A stretch of 64,000 bases of DNA from an uncultured Eubacteriales bacterium (GCA_934486615.1 CAKSQO010000005.1:1-64000); one strand, 5' to 3'. Positions 17,910-26,120 are shown, counted from the first letter of the stretch. Numbers and translations: made by a program. Notes: generated from the sequence alone by a model not told the origin.

Positions 17910-17972
17910 AAAATCGCCGTTACAGCGGCGATTTTCTGTAAAAATGATAGCATTTTAATGCGGCAAAGTCAA
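17910..17972 (-). promoter_or_regulatory. Promoter and leader hairpin of the zinc-ribbon membrane operon
   Basis: On the minus strand TTGACT (17972-17967) and TATCAT (17949-17944) are 17 bases apart, with a TGC just before the -10. The leader then contains AAAATCGCCG/CGGCGATTTT around a 6-base loop (17910-17935). No T-run follows on the minus strand, so its role as an attenuator is uncertain. Confidence 0.6.
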
Positions 17973-18035
17973 TAACAAACAGCCGTCGCCGCACAAAAAT
18001 CGAGACAAAATCCCGTTATTGTTTTCACATAAAGG

Positions 18036-18064
18036 TTGACTGCGCAGACTCTTTCTGCTATTAT
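18036..18064 (+). promoter_or_regulatory. Sigma-A promoter of the lipoprotein/kinase/EPS operon
   Basis: TTGACT (18036-18041) and TATTAT (18059-18064) are 17 bases apart, about 70 bases before the lipoprotein start codon. The next seven genes follow with gaps of 15 bases or fewer, so this is probably the operon promoter. Confidence 0.75.
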
Positions 18065-18132
18065 ATTAAATATATCGGTATATTGGGCGCGGAGCGCGCT
18101 TTTGTATATTTATGATTTAGGAGAGGTTACAT

Positions 18133-18603
18133 ATGCGTAAGGCTTTCGCAGTTTCACTGGCGCTGCTGTGCTGCCTTGCCCTCGCCGCCTGCAACGGCAA
18201 GGATAAGGCTGACCCGTCAGGCTCAACCTCGTCGGAGTACGAGCTTCCCATTGACAAATTTGATTCGGAGGATACGTCCTCGGGTGCTTCTTCGGCCGAC
18301 GCAGAGTCGGACAAGAGCAGCTCCGTGAGCGGCTCTGCGTCGAGCAAATCCGGCTCGGGCAAGGCAAATTCGAGCAAAGCCGCTTCGAGCAAGGCAACGT
18401 CCTCCAAGGCAACGTCCTCCAAGGCAACGTCCTCCAAGGCAACGTCCTCCAAGGCAACGTCGAGCAAAGCGACTTCGGACGGCAAGACTTCGTCCGCCGC
18501 AAGCTCCAAGCCGAGTGCAAGCTCACAGCCCGCCGCAAGCTCAAAAACGTCCTCCGCAGCGGTAAGCAGCGGCGGTATCGAACTGCCAGACATTCCGTTT
18601 TGA
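18133..18603 (+). CDS. Ser-rich repeat lipoprotein
   Basis: MRK is followed by a hydrophobic stretch and the lipobox LAAC with Cys20, so the protein should be lipid-anchored outside the membrane. The mature part is about 135 residues, nearly all Ser, Ala, Lys and Thr. It contains about six KATSS-type repeats encoded by perfect 15-bp units (18391-18465), then a short ending GGIELPDIPF. No enzymatic domain is present. The stop overlaps the next ATG (TGATG), tying it to the HPr-kinase-like gene. Acidic IELPDIPF and an earlier YELPIDKF bracket the Ser-rich region. It may be a spacer-like surface protein or a substrate for modification; the sequence does not decide. Confidence 0.85.
   Translation: MRKAFAVSLALLCCLALAACNGKDKADPSGSTSSEYELPIDKFDSEDTSSGASSADAESDKSSSVSGSASSKSGSGKANSSKAASSKATSSKATSSKATSSKATSSKATSSKATSDGKTSSAASSKPSASSQPAASSKTSSAAVSSGGIELPDIPF
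18391..18465 (+). repeat. 15-bp tandem repeat inside the lipoprotein gene
   Basis: AAGGCAACGTCCTCC occurs four times without a change (18391-18450), followed by a fifth copy ending CGAGC. It encodes KATSS. Exact DNA identity points to recent expansion, and copy-number change would alter protein length in frame. Confidence 0.95.
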
Positions 18604-19316
18604 TGATAAAATGCACTCTGGCCGACTTCAACGTAGCCTTTAACGCCGAATTCGACTATTTAAGGCGGCAGTGCGAAAATTATTTTGCCGACTTTGATAA
18701 GCCCGATATTGCAATAGACATCAGCGGCGCCATGCTCGCGAGCGAGCGGGAGAATGCCGACGGCAACTGCTCCGACGGCTATATCGAGAGCATCTGCGCC
18801 TACCGCGCGTTGAGCGAGCGGCTGCCGAAAATGGGCGCGTTCCTCATGCACGCGAGCGTTATCGACGTTAATTCGCGCGGGGTCGCGTTCCTCGCCGAGA
18901 GCGGCACGGGCAAGACGACCCACACTCTGCTGTGGAAGCGGCTGCTCGGCGACCGCGTGACCGTCATAAACGGCGACAAGCCGCTTGTGCGGCGTTTGAG
19001 CGACGGCTTCTACGCCTACGGCACGCCGTGGAGCGGCAAAGAGGGGCTGCAGACAAACGCCAAAACGCGACTGAGCGACCTGTGCATTATAATCAGGAGC
19101 CGGACGAACAGGGTCGAAAAGTGCCCGCCCGGGGAGGCGGTCAGCGCTCTTATGCGGCAGGTATATATGCCGTCGAGCGCCGATGAGCTTGACGCAACGC
19201 TGATGCTGGCCGACGGTCTGCTTAAGCAGTGCCGCGTTTGGCGCATTTACTGCAACACCGATATTTCGGCCGCCGAAGCGGCTTTCAATACTGTATTCGG
19301 AGATGTTTCTGAATGA
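18603..19316 (+). CDS. HPr kinase/phosphorylase-like P-loop protein (HPrK-C fold)
   Basis: The 237-residue protein has the Walker A motif AESGTGKTTHTLLW near residue 100, preceded by FLMHASVIDVNSRGVAFL. INGDKPLVRR follows, matching the Asp-containing capsid-like motif of HPr kinases. It lacks the N-terminal domain of true HprK and has the size of the kinase-like proteins found beside PqqD-type proteins in RiPP and surface-polysaccharide clusters. The substrate is unknown; HPr-Ser46, a sugar, or the Ser-rich lipoprotein encoded upstream are all conceivable. ATG 18603 overlaps the upstream stop by one base, and the 3' end overlaps the PqqD-like gene in ATGA. Confidence 0.8.
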   Translation: MIKCTLADFNVAFNAEFDYLRRQCENYFADFDKPDIAIDISGAMLASERENADGNCSDGYIESICAYRALSERLPKMGAFLMHASVIDVNSRGVAFLAESGTGKTTHTLLWKRLLGDRVTVINGDKPLVRRLSDGFYAYGTPWSGKEGLQTNAKTRLSDLCIIIRSRTNRVEKCPPGEAVSALMRQVYMPSSADELDATLMLADGLLKQCRVWRIYCNTDISAAEAAFNTVFGDVSE

Positions 19317-19582
19317 AGCTAAAATATGATTTTGTCGTCCGCAATGTCGGCGGCAGCCCTGTCGCGGTCGCTGTCGGCGATTCAAGCGCCGACTTCAACG
19401 GTATGATAAGGCTCGGCGGCAGCGGCGAGTTCATCTTTAATATGCTCATGAATGGCAGCGATGTCGACAGCATCGTCTCCGCCGTGTGCGGGCATTTCAG
19501 CGCGCCCGACGAGAGCGAGGTGCGCCGCGACGTTGAGGACTTCATCGGCTCGCTGCGCAATGCGGGGCTTATCGAGGAATGA
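19313..19582 (+). CDS. PqqD-like peptide-recognition protein
   Basis: The 89-residue protein has the PqqD pattern: an N-terminal beta meander (VAVAVGDSSADFNGMIRLGG), a central SGEFIFNMLMNGSDVDSIVSAV helix pair where PqqD proteins have a WxxLd-type helix, and a C-terminal winged-helix part with DVEDFIGSLRNAGLIEE. PqqD-type domains bind leader peptides and pass them to modifying enzymes. It overlaps both neighbours by 4 bases, so it is made together with the kinase-like protein and the peptidase. No RiPP precursor or maturase is recognised nearby. A PflX-type radical SAM gene lies 3 kb downstream, but outside the operon. Confidence 0.8.
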   Translation: MKLKYDFVVRNVGGSPVAVAVGDSSADFNGMIRLGGSGEFIFNMLMNGSDVDSIVSAVCGHFSAPDESEVRRDVEDFIGSLRNAGLIEE

Positions 19583-20076
19583 GTCGGGATTCGGCTCGGA
19601 TCGAGCAGCAGTACGAGCGCGAGCTTGCGAAAAACGGTGTGCTGATGACGCTGCCGGTCGGCAAGAGTATGTGGCCGCTGCTGCGCTCGCGGCGCGACCA
19701 GATCGTTATCGAGCGCCTTGACGGCGATCCGTGCAAAAACGACGTTATACTCTACAGGCGCGGCGACAAGTACATACTCCACCGCCTTATCGGCAAAAAG
19801 GACGGGGTGTGGCTCATTCGCGGCGATAACTGCCTGAAGGCCGAGCGCGACATAACGCGAGCCGATATGCTCGGCGTGCTGACGGGCATCTATCGCGGCG
19901 AGCGCTACATCGACTGCCGAGCAAGCCGCCGATACCGCGCCTACGTCGCCGTTTGGCGGGCGCTGTATCCGATAAGGGCTGCGATTATGGTAACAGGCAT
20001 CAACCTGAAGAGGATCGCACGCGGACTGAAAGCGGCTGTAAAGGGTAAGAAAAACGCAAATTTAAAAGCGAGGTAA
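19579..20076 (+). CDS. S24/S26 family peptidase-like protein without N-terminal membrane anchor
   Basis: The 165-residue protein has the S26 box 1 motif (LPVGKSMWPLL, candidate nucleophile Ser near residue 31), a box with NDVILYRRGDKYILHRLIG (candidate general base His), and the RGDNCLKAERDI motif typical of SipW-like peptidases. Unlike signal peptidases it has no hydrophobic N-terminus; the C-terminal 45 residues are basic and moderately hydrophobic. It may therefore act in the cytoplasm or at the inner membrane face. Its start overlaps the PqqD-like stop (ATGA), which suggests it matures a peptide bound by that protein. Substrate unknown. Confidence 0.75.
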   Translation: MSRDSARIEQQYERELAKNGVLMTLPVGKSMWPLLRSRRDQIVIERLDGDPCKNDVILYRRGDKYILHRLIGKKDGVWLIRGDNCLKAERDITRADMLGVLTGIYRGERYIDCRASRRYRAYVAVWRALYPIRAAIMVTGINLKRIARGLKAAVKGKKNANLKAR

Positions 20077-20081
20077 GGGTA

Positions 20082-20801
20082 ATGGCAAATAAAGCGGGAG
20101 AAAACTCATTGGATCTGGTCAAGCTGTTGCTTGCCGTCAGGCACCGCATTATATATATAATAATTGCGGCGGTTGTGTTCGGCGCGGCGGCTTTCGGCTA
20201 CACAAAGCTGATGATGAGCCCTGTGTACGAGGCAAAGTCGACCATCATCATCTCCACAAGGCAGGACAAAAGCGACAACGTCACCGTTGACCAGATCAAC
20301 TCTGCGTCGATGATGGCCAACACCTATATGCAGATCGTCAAGAGCGAGACGGTGCTCAACAGCGTTATCAGGGACCTGAAGCTCAACATGACCACCTCGC
20401 AGCTGTCGTCGCTTATCTCGTACAATATGCCTGACGAGTCGATGGTACTGACCATCAGCGTCAAAAACGGCAACGTAAACACTGCAAAGCGCATACTTTC
20501 AAAGATAATCAGCACCACCTCGGGCGTGCTTAAGGATAAGAATATGGTCGGCTCGTTCGAGCAGCTTGATCCGGTCAACTCGACGGGTCAGCCTGTTTCG
20601 CCGAACGCAAAGAAGAACGCGATGATGGCTGCGCTGCTCGCCGCTGTCATATACATCGCCATTATTGTTGCCGTGCAGGTGCTCGACAACACCTACGGCT
20701 CCGAGGACGAGCTGAAGGACGATCTCGGCTACTCCGTTCTGGGAGTTATCCCTTCACTTGACAGCATCAAGGGAAGCGAAAAGAAAGGCGGAAGGCGATA
20801 A
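20082..20801 (+). CDS. Wzz/YveK-type polysaccharide chain-length and kinase-activator protein
   Basis: The 239-residue protein has two membrane segments (residues 20-40 and about 185-205) and an extracytoplasmic domain beginning PVYEAKSTIIISTRQDKSDN, with the Wzz feature NAKKNAMMAALLAA before the second segment. The cytoplasmic tail ends YSVLGVIPSLDSIKG, as in YveK/CpsC proteins that activate a separate BY-kinase. AAGGGTA precedes the ATG 5 bases after the peptidase gene. With the next two genes it forms the standard CpsC-CpsD-CpsB set. Confidence 0.88.
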   Translation: MANKAGENSLDLVKLLLAVRHRIIYIIIAAVVFGAAAFGYTKLMMSPVYEAKSTIIISTRQDKSDNVTVDQINSASMMANTYMQIVKSETVLNSVIRDLKLNMTTSQLSSLISYNMPDESMVLTISVKNGNVNTAKRILSKIISTTSGVLKDKNMVGSFEQLDPVNSTGQPVSPNAKKNAMMAALLAAVIYIAIIVAVQVLDNTYGSEDELKDDLGYSVLGVIPSLDSIKGSEKKGGRR

Positions 20802-20804
20802 GCT

Positions 20805-21548
20805 ATGAAAAAGAAGATTTCCAAGACTTCAACCACCTCAGCCATCCTGACTCCCGAGTCGCCGTTTATCTACTCGGAAGCCTACCGTTCGATGAGGGCT
20901 AACCTGCGCTATGTTGCCGCGACCTGCGAAAAGCTTAAAAGGATAGTTATAACCAGCTCTCTGCCCGACGAGGGCAAGAGCGTGCTTGCAATAAACCTTG
21001 CAGCCACCCTTGCGGAGTACGGCTCGCGCGTGCTGCTTATCGACGCCGACCTGCGCAACCCGTCGCTGCACAATATGATGCGCGTAAAGATCGACCGCAG
21101 AAACGGCCTTTCGGCTATCCTCTCGGGAGATATGAAGCTTGAGGACTGCGTGTTCCTGCACCCGCAGCTGAAGTTCTACTTTATGATGTCGGGCGATATT
21201 CCGCCGAATGCCAATGTAATGGTCGGCTCGCACAATATGGAGGTTTTGCTCGATTCCCTGGAGGAGAGCTTTGACTATATCATCATCGACACCCCGCCTA
21301 TCGGCCTTGTTTCCGACGCGGCGGTGCTCAGCCCGCTGACCGACGGTGTGCTTTTTGTGGTTAAGCAGGGCTCGACCAAGCGCGGCACCGTTCGCAGCGC
21401 GATTGAGAAGCTCGAGAGCGTCAATGCCAACATCATCGGCACGGTACTCAATATGTGCGATGTCAAGGACTACAACTCCAAGCTTAATTACAGGCGTCAC
21501 GGCTACTATGACTACAATTACGGCTACGGCCAGAAGCCGTCGAAATAG
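20805..21548 (+). CDS. Bacterial tyrosine (BY) kinase, CpsD/CapB type
   Basis: Of 247 residues, the core carries Walker A SLPDEGKSVLAINLA, Walker A' VLLIDADLRNPSL and Walker B DYIIIDTPP. The tail is a tyrosine cluster (YNSKLNYRRHGYYDYNYGYG), the autophosphorylation site of this family. SPFIYSEAYRSMRANLRY near the N-terminus is the activator-contacting segment. It controls export and polymerisation of capsular or exopolysaccharide with the preceding Wzz-like protein. The gap from the Wzz-like gene is 3 bases. No polysaccharide synthesis genes are in this operon. Confidence 0.92.
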   Translation: MKKKISKTSTTSAILTPESPFIYSEAYRSMRANLRYVAATCEKLKRIVITSSLPDEGKSVLAINLAATLAEYGSRVLLIDADLRNPSLHNMMRVKIDRRNGLSAILSGDMKLEDCVFLHPQLKFYFMMSGDIPPNANVMVGSHNMEVLLDSLEESFDYIIIDTPPIGLVSDAAVLSPLTDGVLFVVKQGSTKRGTVRSAIEKLESVNANIIGTVLNMCDVKDYNSKLNYRRHGYYDYNYGYGQKPSK

Positions 21549-21563
21549 CGGAGTTCAGCTGAT

Positions 21564-22310
21564 ATGGTCGACATTCACACGCACATTCTGCCGGGAGTTG
21601 ACGATGGCTCACGCGACATACACACGTCGCTGCGTATGCTGCTGCGCGAGCAGCGCGACGGTGTCGACAAAGTGATTTTAACGCCGCATTTTTTCTGTTA
21701 TGAGGAGAACGTCGACAGCTTCCTTGCCCGCCGTGAGGAGGCGTTCGCCCTCTTGAGCGAGGCGGGCGCGGGCGTTGCTCTGCCCGAGCTGAAGCTCGGC
21801 GCGGAGGTCGCTTACGACCCCGAGCTTATCAACGCGGATCTGAGCCGTCTGACCCTCGGCGGCAGCAGGTATCTGCTGCTTGAGCTGCCGTTTCGCTCCT
21901 ACCCGACGTTCATTACGGCGCTGCTTGACAGGATGTTTGATCAGGGGCTTGTTCCGGTGCTTGCGCACGTTGAACGGTTCGGCTATTTCCGCGAAAATCC
22001 CGATTTGCTCTATGACCTTATCGACCGCGGGGCGCTGAGCCAGCTCAACGCCGACAATGTCGCTGCGGCAAAGAGCGCAGGCTCGTTCACCGCGGCGTGC
22101 CTGACCTCGGGAATGAGCCAGTTTATCGCGTCCGACGCGCACGATCTGGTGAAGCGCCCGCCGAGCCGCGATGCGGCGATGCAGCTGCTCGACTCCGACG
22201 CACGCGCCTCGGTCGAGAGCTTTGAAAATGCCGTATGGAACGACGAGGCCACGCCGCCTGTTGACTTCAGGCGGATAAAAAAGACCGTGTTCGGAAAGTA
22301 CAGGATTTGA
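21564..22310 (+). CDS. PHP-family protein tyrosine phosphatase, CpsB/YwqE type
   Basis: The 248-residue protein opens with the PHP metal motif MVDIHTHILPGVDDGSRD and continues with TPHFF, LGAEVAYDPEL, LAHVERFGYF and the closing metal site FIASDAHDLVKRPP, the pattern of manganese-dependent phosphatases that dephosphorylate BY-kinases. It is the last gene of the 18-22 kb operon. All expected family motifs are present and length is typical. Confidence 0.92.
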   Translation: MVDIHTHILPGVDDGSRDIHTSLRMLLREQRDGVDKVILTPHFFCYEENVDSFLARREEAFALLSEAGAGVALPELKLGAEVAYDPELINADLSRLTLGGSRYLLLELPFRSYPTFITALLDRMFDQGLVPVLAHVERFGYFRENPDLLYDLIDRGALSQLNADNVAAAKSAGSFTAACLTSGMSQFIASDAHDLVKRPPSRDAAMQLLDSDARASVESFENAVWNDEATPPVDFRRIKKTVFGKYRI

Positions 22311-22626
22311 GGTTTAAGCGGCTTTTTGCGGCGCGGATAAGGGCTGCGGAGGTCCGCGGCTGCGCGCTTGCTGCGCTGGAGAAGCGACTGCGATTTGCGC
22401 GCGCTTGCTGCGCTGATCCGGCGCGGCTATGCCTGCGGCAATGTAAAAAGGCTGCGGATTTTTTGCCTGCTGCGTTAAAAAGCGGCAGTGTCTGCCTCGC
22501 AGAAAAACGCGGCTTGTGCTTGGCAAGGCAGCTTATCAGAAAATACATCAACCGTCCGGTGCGACCGAAAGCGGCTTTTGGCCTGCGGTCACAGCGGACT
22601 TTTGTTTGCATTGAAGGGGGAGAAAA
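22311..22626. other. Intergenic stretch, no gene supported
   Basis: Between the phosphatase and the radical SAM gene. An open frame exists but its translation is Ala/Arg/Cys-rich without family features. The phrase GCGCGCTTGCTGCGCTG occurs twice (about 22360 and 22400). GAAGGGGGAG at the end is the ribosome site of the next gene. No convincing terminator was seen. Confidence 0.5.
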
Positions 22627-23511
22627 ATGAGCGGGTGTACGCTTTGCCCAAGGCGCTGCGGCGCCGACCGCGAGAGAGGGCAGCGCGGCTTTTGCGGTGC
22701 CGACGACCGAGTGCTCATCGCGCGCGCTGCGCCGCACTACTGGGAAGAGCCGTGCATTTCGGGCGAGCGCGGCTCGGGCGCGGTTTTTTTCTCGGGCTGC
22801 CCGCTCGGCTGCATATATTGCCAAAATCGCGAAATCAGCCACGGGGGCGTGGGACGCGAGGTGAGCGTGAGCGAGCTTGCGGATATTTTCCGCAGGCTTG
22901 AAGCAAGCGGCGTGCACAACCTCAACCTCGTCACGCCGACCCAGTACACGCCGCAAACAGTAGAGGCGCTCGACCTTGCAAAGCCGCAGATCCCCGTCGT
23001 ATACAACTGCGGCGGTTACGAGAGCACCGAAACGCTCGAGCTGACGCGCGGCAGGGTGCAGATATTCCTGCCCGATTTCAAGTACGCGTCCGCCGGGCTT
23101 GCGCAGCGGTACTCACACGCGGGCGACTATCCGCAGGTCGCGCTTGCGGCAATCGAAAAAATGGTCGAGCTGGTCGGCGAGCCGCGCTTCGGCTCCGACG
23201 GAATGATGCGCTCGGGCGTGATAGTGCGCCACCTCGTCCTGCCGGGCAAAGCGGACGAGAGCATGAAGGCGCTGCGCCTGATACGCGAGCGCTTCGGCGA
23301 CAGGGTCACAGTCAGCGTGATGAATCAGTATACGCCGATGGCGGGAGTGGGGCTTGACGAGCTGTCGCGCGCCGTGACCGATGACGAGTACGAGCTGGTG
23401 CTCGACTACGCCGCCTATCTCGGGATAGAGAACGGCTACAGCCAGTACGGCGGCACGGTCAGCGAGAGCTTTATCCCCGAGTTTTACACAAGCGGTGACA
23501 AGACGGAATGA
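22627..23511 (+). CDS. PflX-type radical SAM protein (COG1313)
   Basis: The 294-residue protein has an N-terminal Cys pair (CTLCPRRCGADR, then GFCG) and the radical SAM cluster C58-x3-C62-x2-C65 (CPLGCIYCQN), followed by HNLNLVTPTQYTPQTV and VYNCGGYES. This arrangement is that of the PflA-like PflX proteins, whose true substrate is not established. The last 80 residues have RHLVLPGKADES and NQYTPMAG, conserved in the family. AAGGGGGAG precedes the ATG. It stands alone on this strand, convergent with the ABC transporter. Confidence 0.88.
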   Translation: MSGCTLCPRRCGADRERGQRGFCGADDRVLIARAAPHYWEEPCISGERGSGAVFFSGCPLGCIYCQNREISHGGVGREVSVSELADIFRRLEASGVHNLNLVTPTQYTPQTVEALDLAKPQIPVVYNCGGYESTETLELTRGRVQIFLPDFKYASAGLAQRYSHAGDYPQVALAAIEKMVELVGEPRFGSDGMMRSGVIVRHLVLPGKADESMKALRLIRERFGDRVTVSVMNQYTPMAGVGLDELSRAVTDDEYELVLDYAAYLGIENGYSQYGGTVSESFIPEFYTSGDKTE

Positions 23512-23569
23512 GGGTGCGGCCGTGCGTCCGAGCGGGTTTTGCACTGGGGGCGAGAGATGGCGCTTCACG

Positions 23570-23740
23570 CAGTGATGTTCACCTTGCGGCAGTGATGTCC
23601 ACCCTGCTGCAGTGATGTTCACCCTGCGGCAGTGATGTTTGCTCTGCGGCAGTGATGTTCACCCTGCGGCAGTGATGTTTGCTCTGCGGCAGTGATGTTC
23701 ACCCTGTGGCAGTGATGTTGCTCTGCTGCAGTGATGTTGC
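23570..23740. repeat. Nine-unit 20-bp tandem repeat
   Basis: CAGTGATGT recurs at 23570, 23590, 23610, 23630, 23650, 23670, 23690, 23710 and 23729, a spacing of exactly 20 bases except for the last unit (19). Between cores the sequence alternates between TCACCCTGCGG and TTGCTCTGCGG types. It lies between two convergent genes and is not a multiple of three, so it is not coding. Confidence 0.95.
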
Positions 23741-23813
23741 CGTGCGGACGAGTGCGTATGCAACCTCGCGTAAGCGAAACATTACGCAAGCGCAGCTTGC
23801 GCATCACTTTTTC

Positions 23814-23892
23814 AAAAACATCGCTGCGAGCGTCAGCTCGGAACATAGCTAAAACAAGCGCAGAGCGTTTTTTGCTCTGCGCTTGTTTTTTT
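23814..23892. terminator. Conserved convergent-end element A: sequence box plus bidirectional terminator
   Basis: ACATCGCTGCGAG and GTCAGCTCGGAACATAGCT precede a 14-bp stem (23853-23866 with 23874-23887) and a run of seven T. The same box and hairpin recur at 43374-43444 with a paired change in the stem. It separates the radical SAM gene from the convergent ABC gene. Confidence 0.85.
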
Positions 23893-23897
23893 AATGT

Positions 23898-26096
23898 TCA
23901 TACGCCGGGATTTTCAATGGGCTTTACGGTATGGAGCCTGGACTGGGCGGTTATCAGGCCGTAGTATATGCCTTTTTTCGCCATAAGCTCGTCATGCGTG
24001 CCCATCTCGGCGACGGTGTGGCGGTCGAGCACCACAAGGCGGTCGGCGCTGCGCAGGGTCGAGAGGCGGTGCGCGATGGCGAAGGTCGTGCGGCCTTCGC
24101 TCAGGCGGGTGAGCGCCTGCTGCACCAGCTCCTCGCTCTCGGTATCGAGGGAGCTTGTCGCCTCGTCGAGAATGAGCAGGCGCGGGTCGGCGAGGACGGC
24201 GCGCGCGATGGCGATTCGCTGTCTTTGCCCGCCCGAGACGTTGTAGCCGCGCTCGCCGATATAGGTATTATAGCCGTCGGGCATATCGCAGATAAAATCG
24301 TGGGCGTTGGCGGTCTTGGCGGCTCTAATCACGTCCTCATACGACGCGTCGGGGCGCGAATAGCGGATATTGTCGAGCACCGTTCCCGCGAAAAGGAACG
24401 TCTCCTGCAGCACCACGCCGAGCTGCGAATGGAAGTCGCTTATATCAAGCTCGCGCAGGTCGATTCCGTCAATTTTGATACTGCCCGAGTCGACGTCGTA
24501 CAGGCGCATGAGCAGGTTTATCAGCGAGGATTTGCCCACGCCCGACTCGCCGACGATACCTATCATCTCGCCCTTTTTGACGGTGAAGCAGATGTCGCGC
24601 AGGACGGTTTCATACGAATTGTAGCCGAAGCTGACGTGCTCAAACTCGACGTCGCCGTCTATGCGGTGCTTTACCGCGGTCGGGGAGTCGGTTATCATCG
24701 GCTCTTCATCGAGCACGGAGTAGATGCGGTCGAGCGAGCTGAGCATATTGACGATAAGGCGCGGCATATGCGCCATCCAGCGCAGCGGCATGTACAGCAT
24801 TGAGCCGTAGGCGGCGAACTGAACGAGCGTGCCGGGGGTCATTGAGCCGTTCAGCACGTCGACGCCGCCGAAGAGGTAGATGAAGTTGATCCCCAGCCCC
24901 ATACAGAACGAGAGCAGGGGGAAGAATATCGCCCAGAACACCTCGTTGCGGCTGTTCATTTTGGCGAGGCCGTCGCTCATTTGGGCGAACTTCCCGCCCT
25001 CGGCCTCCTCACGGCCGAACACCTTGACGACGCGTATGCCCTGAATGACATCATGCAGTGCCGACTTTATCCTGTCGTCATAGCGCCACTGGGCGCGGTA
25101 TATCGTCCTGACCCTGCGGTGGAACAAGCGCGAGAGAACGAGCAGTATCGGCGCGGCCGCGACGGTCAGCAGGGCGAGCTTCAGGTTGATCACGGACATA
25201 AGGATTATCGCGCCGACCATCGTGATGAGATTTGAGAGCATATTGCCGAAGCAGTGGTCCATAAACTCGCGCACTGAATCGGTGTCGGACGTTGCGCGGT
25301 TCATAATTTCGCCCGCGCGGCTTTTGGTGATGTAGGACATTGAGAGCGACTGCACCTTGTTGAATATGCGCGTTTGCAGGTCGGAGGTCATCTTTGCGCC
25401 GAGCTTGGCGCTGAGCATCGACTTGCCCATGGTGCAGAGAATGTTGGCGGCGGCGAGGGCTATCAGCACCGCGAAAAACGGCAGCAGCTCGCGCGCCGTG
25501 CCGTTCATCGGGCGGAGGAAGTCGTCGAGGATAACCTTCTGCACCTGCTGGGTGTAGAGTGTGCAGGCGGAGGCGACGACCATCAGCAGCGAGACGGCGA
25601 TGAGCTTGGGGATATACGGCTTGCACAGGTCGAAAAAGCGGCCGAGTGACGCGGCTTTGCCGCAGCAGCTCGGGCATCGGCCGCCGACGAGGGGACGGCC
25701 GCATTTAGGACAGCGGCTTTCTTTGATCTCGCGGTCGCGGCCGCGGCTGTCGGGCTCAAAGCGCTTTGCAAGCTCGTCGCGCACGGCGGTGAAGCGGTCG
25801 ATGTGCTTCATCGAAAAGCGTGCGAGGGTCACCTTGCCCGACGCGGTATCGGCGGTGAGCGCGCCTGCTCCGACTCCGACGTCGAGGTCGACGCGCTTTA
25901 TTGAAGCAGTCGGCACGCTGACGGCGGCTTTGCCGTCTGTTACGGTAACGAGCCTGTCTTTGAGCGCAACGAAAAAGCCGTCGGCAAAGCGGCCGCTCAG
26001 GTCGAGGTCGCATTCAACGGCGATGCTCGGCTGTTCGCCGCTTTTCAGGCCGCAGGCGGCGGCAACGGTTTTATTCAGCTTAAACAAAAGCTCCAT
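23898..26096 (-). CDS. ABC exporter with N-terminal PH-like domain and zinc ribbon
   Basis: Residues 1-120 form a beta-rich domain (KDRLVTVTDGKAAVSVPTAS). A zinc ribbon follows (CPKCGRPLVGGRCPSC), then a six-helix exporter membrane domain starting near residue 160, and a nucleotide-binding domain. The latter shows Walker A GESGVGKSS, signature VSGGQRQRIAIAR, Walker B LLILDEATSSLD and the H-loop FAIAHRLS. It is 732 residues long, about 150 more than a plain half exporter. CGGAGG precedes the ATG 24 bases downstream of the DUF1854 gene. It probably pairs with the similar exporter at 27004-29343 as a heterodimer, since such halves commonly come in pairs. Cargo unknown. Confidence 0.88.
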   Translation of the reverse strand: MELLFKLNKTVAAACGLKSGEQPSIAVECDLDLSGRFADGFFVALKDRLVTVTDGKAAVSVPTASIKRVDLDVGVGAGALTADTASGKVTLARFSMKHIDRFTAVRDELAKRFEPDSRGRDREIKESRCPKCGRPLVGGRCPSCCGKAASLGRFFDLCKPYIPKLIAVSLLMVVASACTLYTQQVQKVILDDFLRPMNGTARELLPFFAVLIALAAANILCTMGKSMLSAKLGAKMTSDLQTRIFNKVQSLSMSYITKSRAGEIMNRATSDTDSVREFMDHCFGNMLSNLITMVGAIILMSVINLKLALLTVAAAPILLVLSRLFHRRVRTIYRAQWRYDDRIKSALHDVIQGIRVVKVFGREEAEGGKFAQMSDGLAKMNSRNEVFWAIFFPLLSFCMGLGINFIYLFGGVDVLNGSMTPGTLVQFAAYGSMLYMPLRWMAHMPRLIVNMLSSLDRIYSVLDEEPMITDSPTAVKHRIDGDVEFEHVSFGYNSYETVLRDICFTVKKGEMIGIVGESGVGKSSLINLLMRLYDVDSGSIKIDGIDLRELDISDFHSQLGVVLQETFLFAGTVLDNIRYSRPDASYEDVIRAAKTANAHDFICDMPDGYNTYIGERGYNVSGGQRQRIAIARAVLADPRLLILDEATSSLDTESEELVQQALTRLSEGRTTFAIAHRLSTLRSADRLVVLDRHTVAEMGTHDELMAKKGIYYGLITAQSRLHTVKPIENPGV

Positions 26097-26120
26097 TAAA
26101 ATTGCCTCCGTGCGTTGGTG

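Noticed and set aside
17910..17935. Rho-independent terminator
   Set aside because: The stem is good but no T-run follows on the minus strand and no plus-strand gene ends near it; kept only as a leader hairpin.
22307..22630. A 107-codon open frame after the PHP phosphatase gene
   Set aside because: It overlaps the phosphatase stop, is Ala/Arg/Cys-rich with repeated text from the DNA repeat, and has no recognisable feature.
23570..23740. CRISPR array
   Set aside because: The units are contiguous 20-bp tandem repeats without unique spacers, and no cas gene is present.
23619..23846. A short minus-strand frame through the 20-bp tandem array
   Set aside because: The repeat unit is not a multiple of three, so the peptide is a mixture of frames (NITAAEQ, HHCHR); no ribosome site or homologous pattern.
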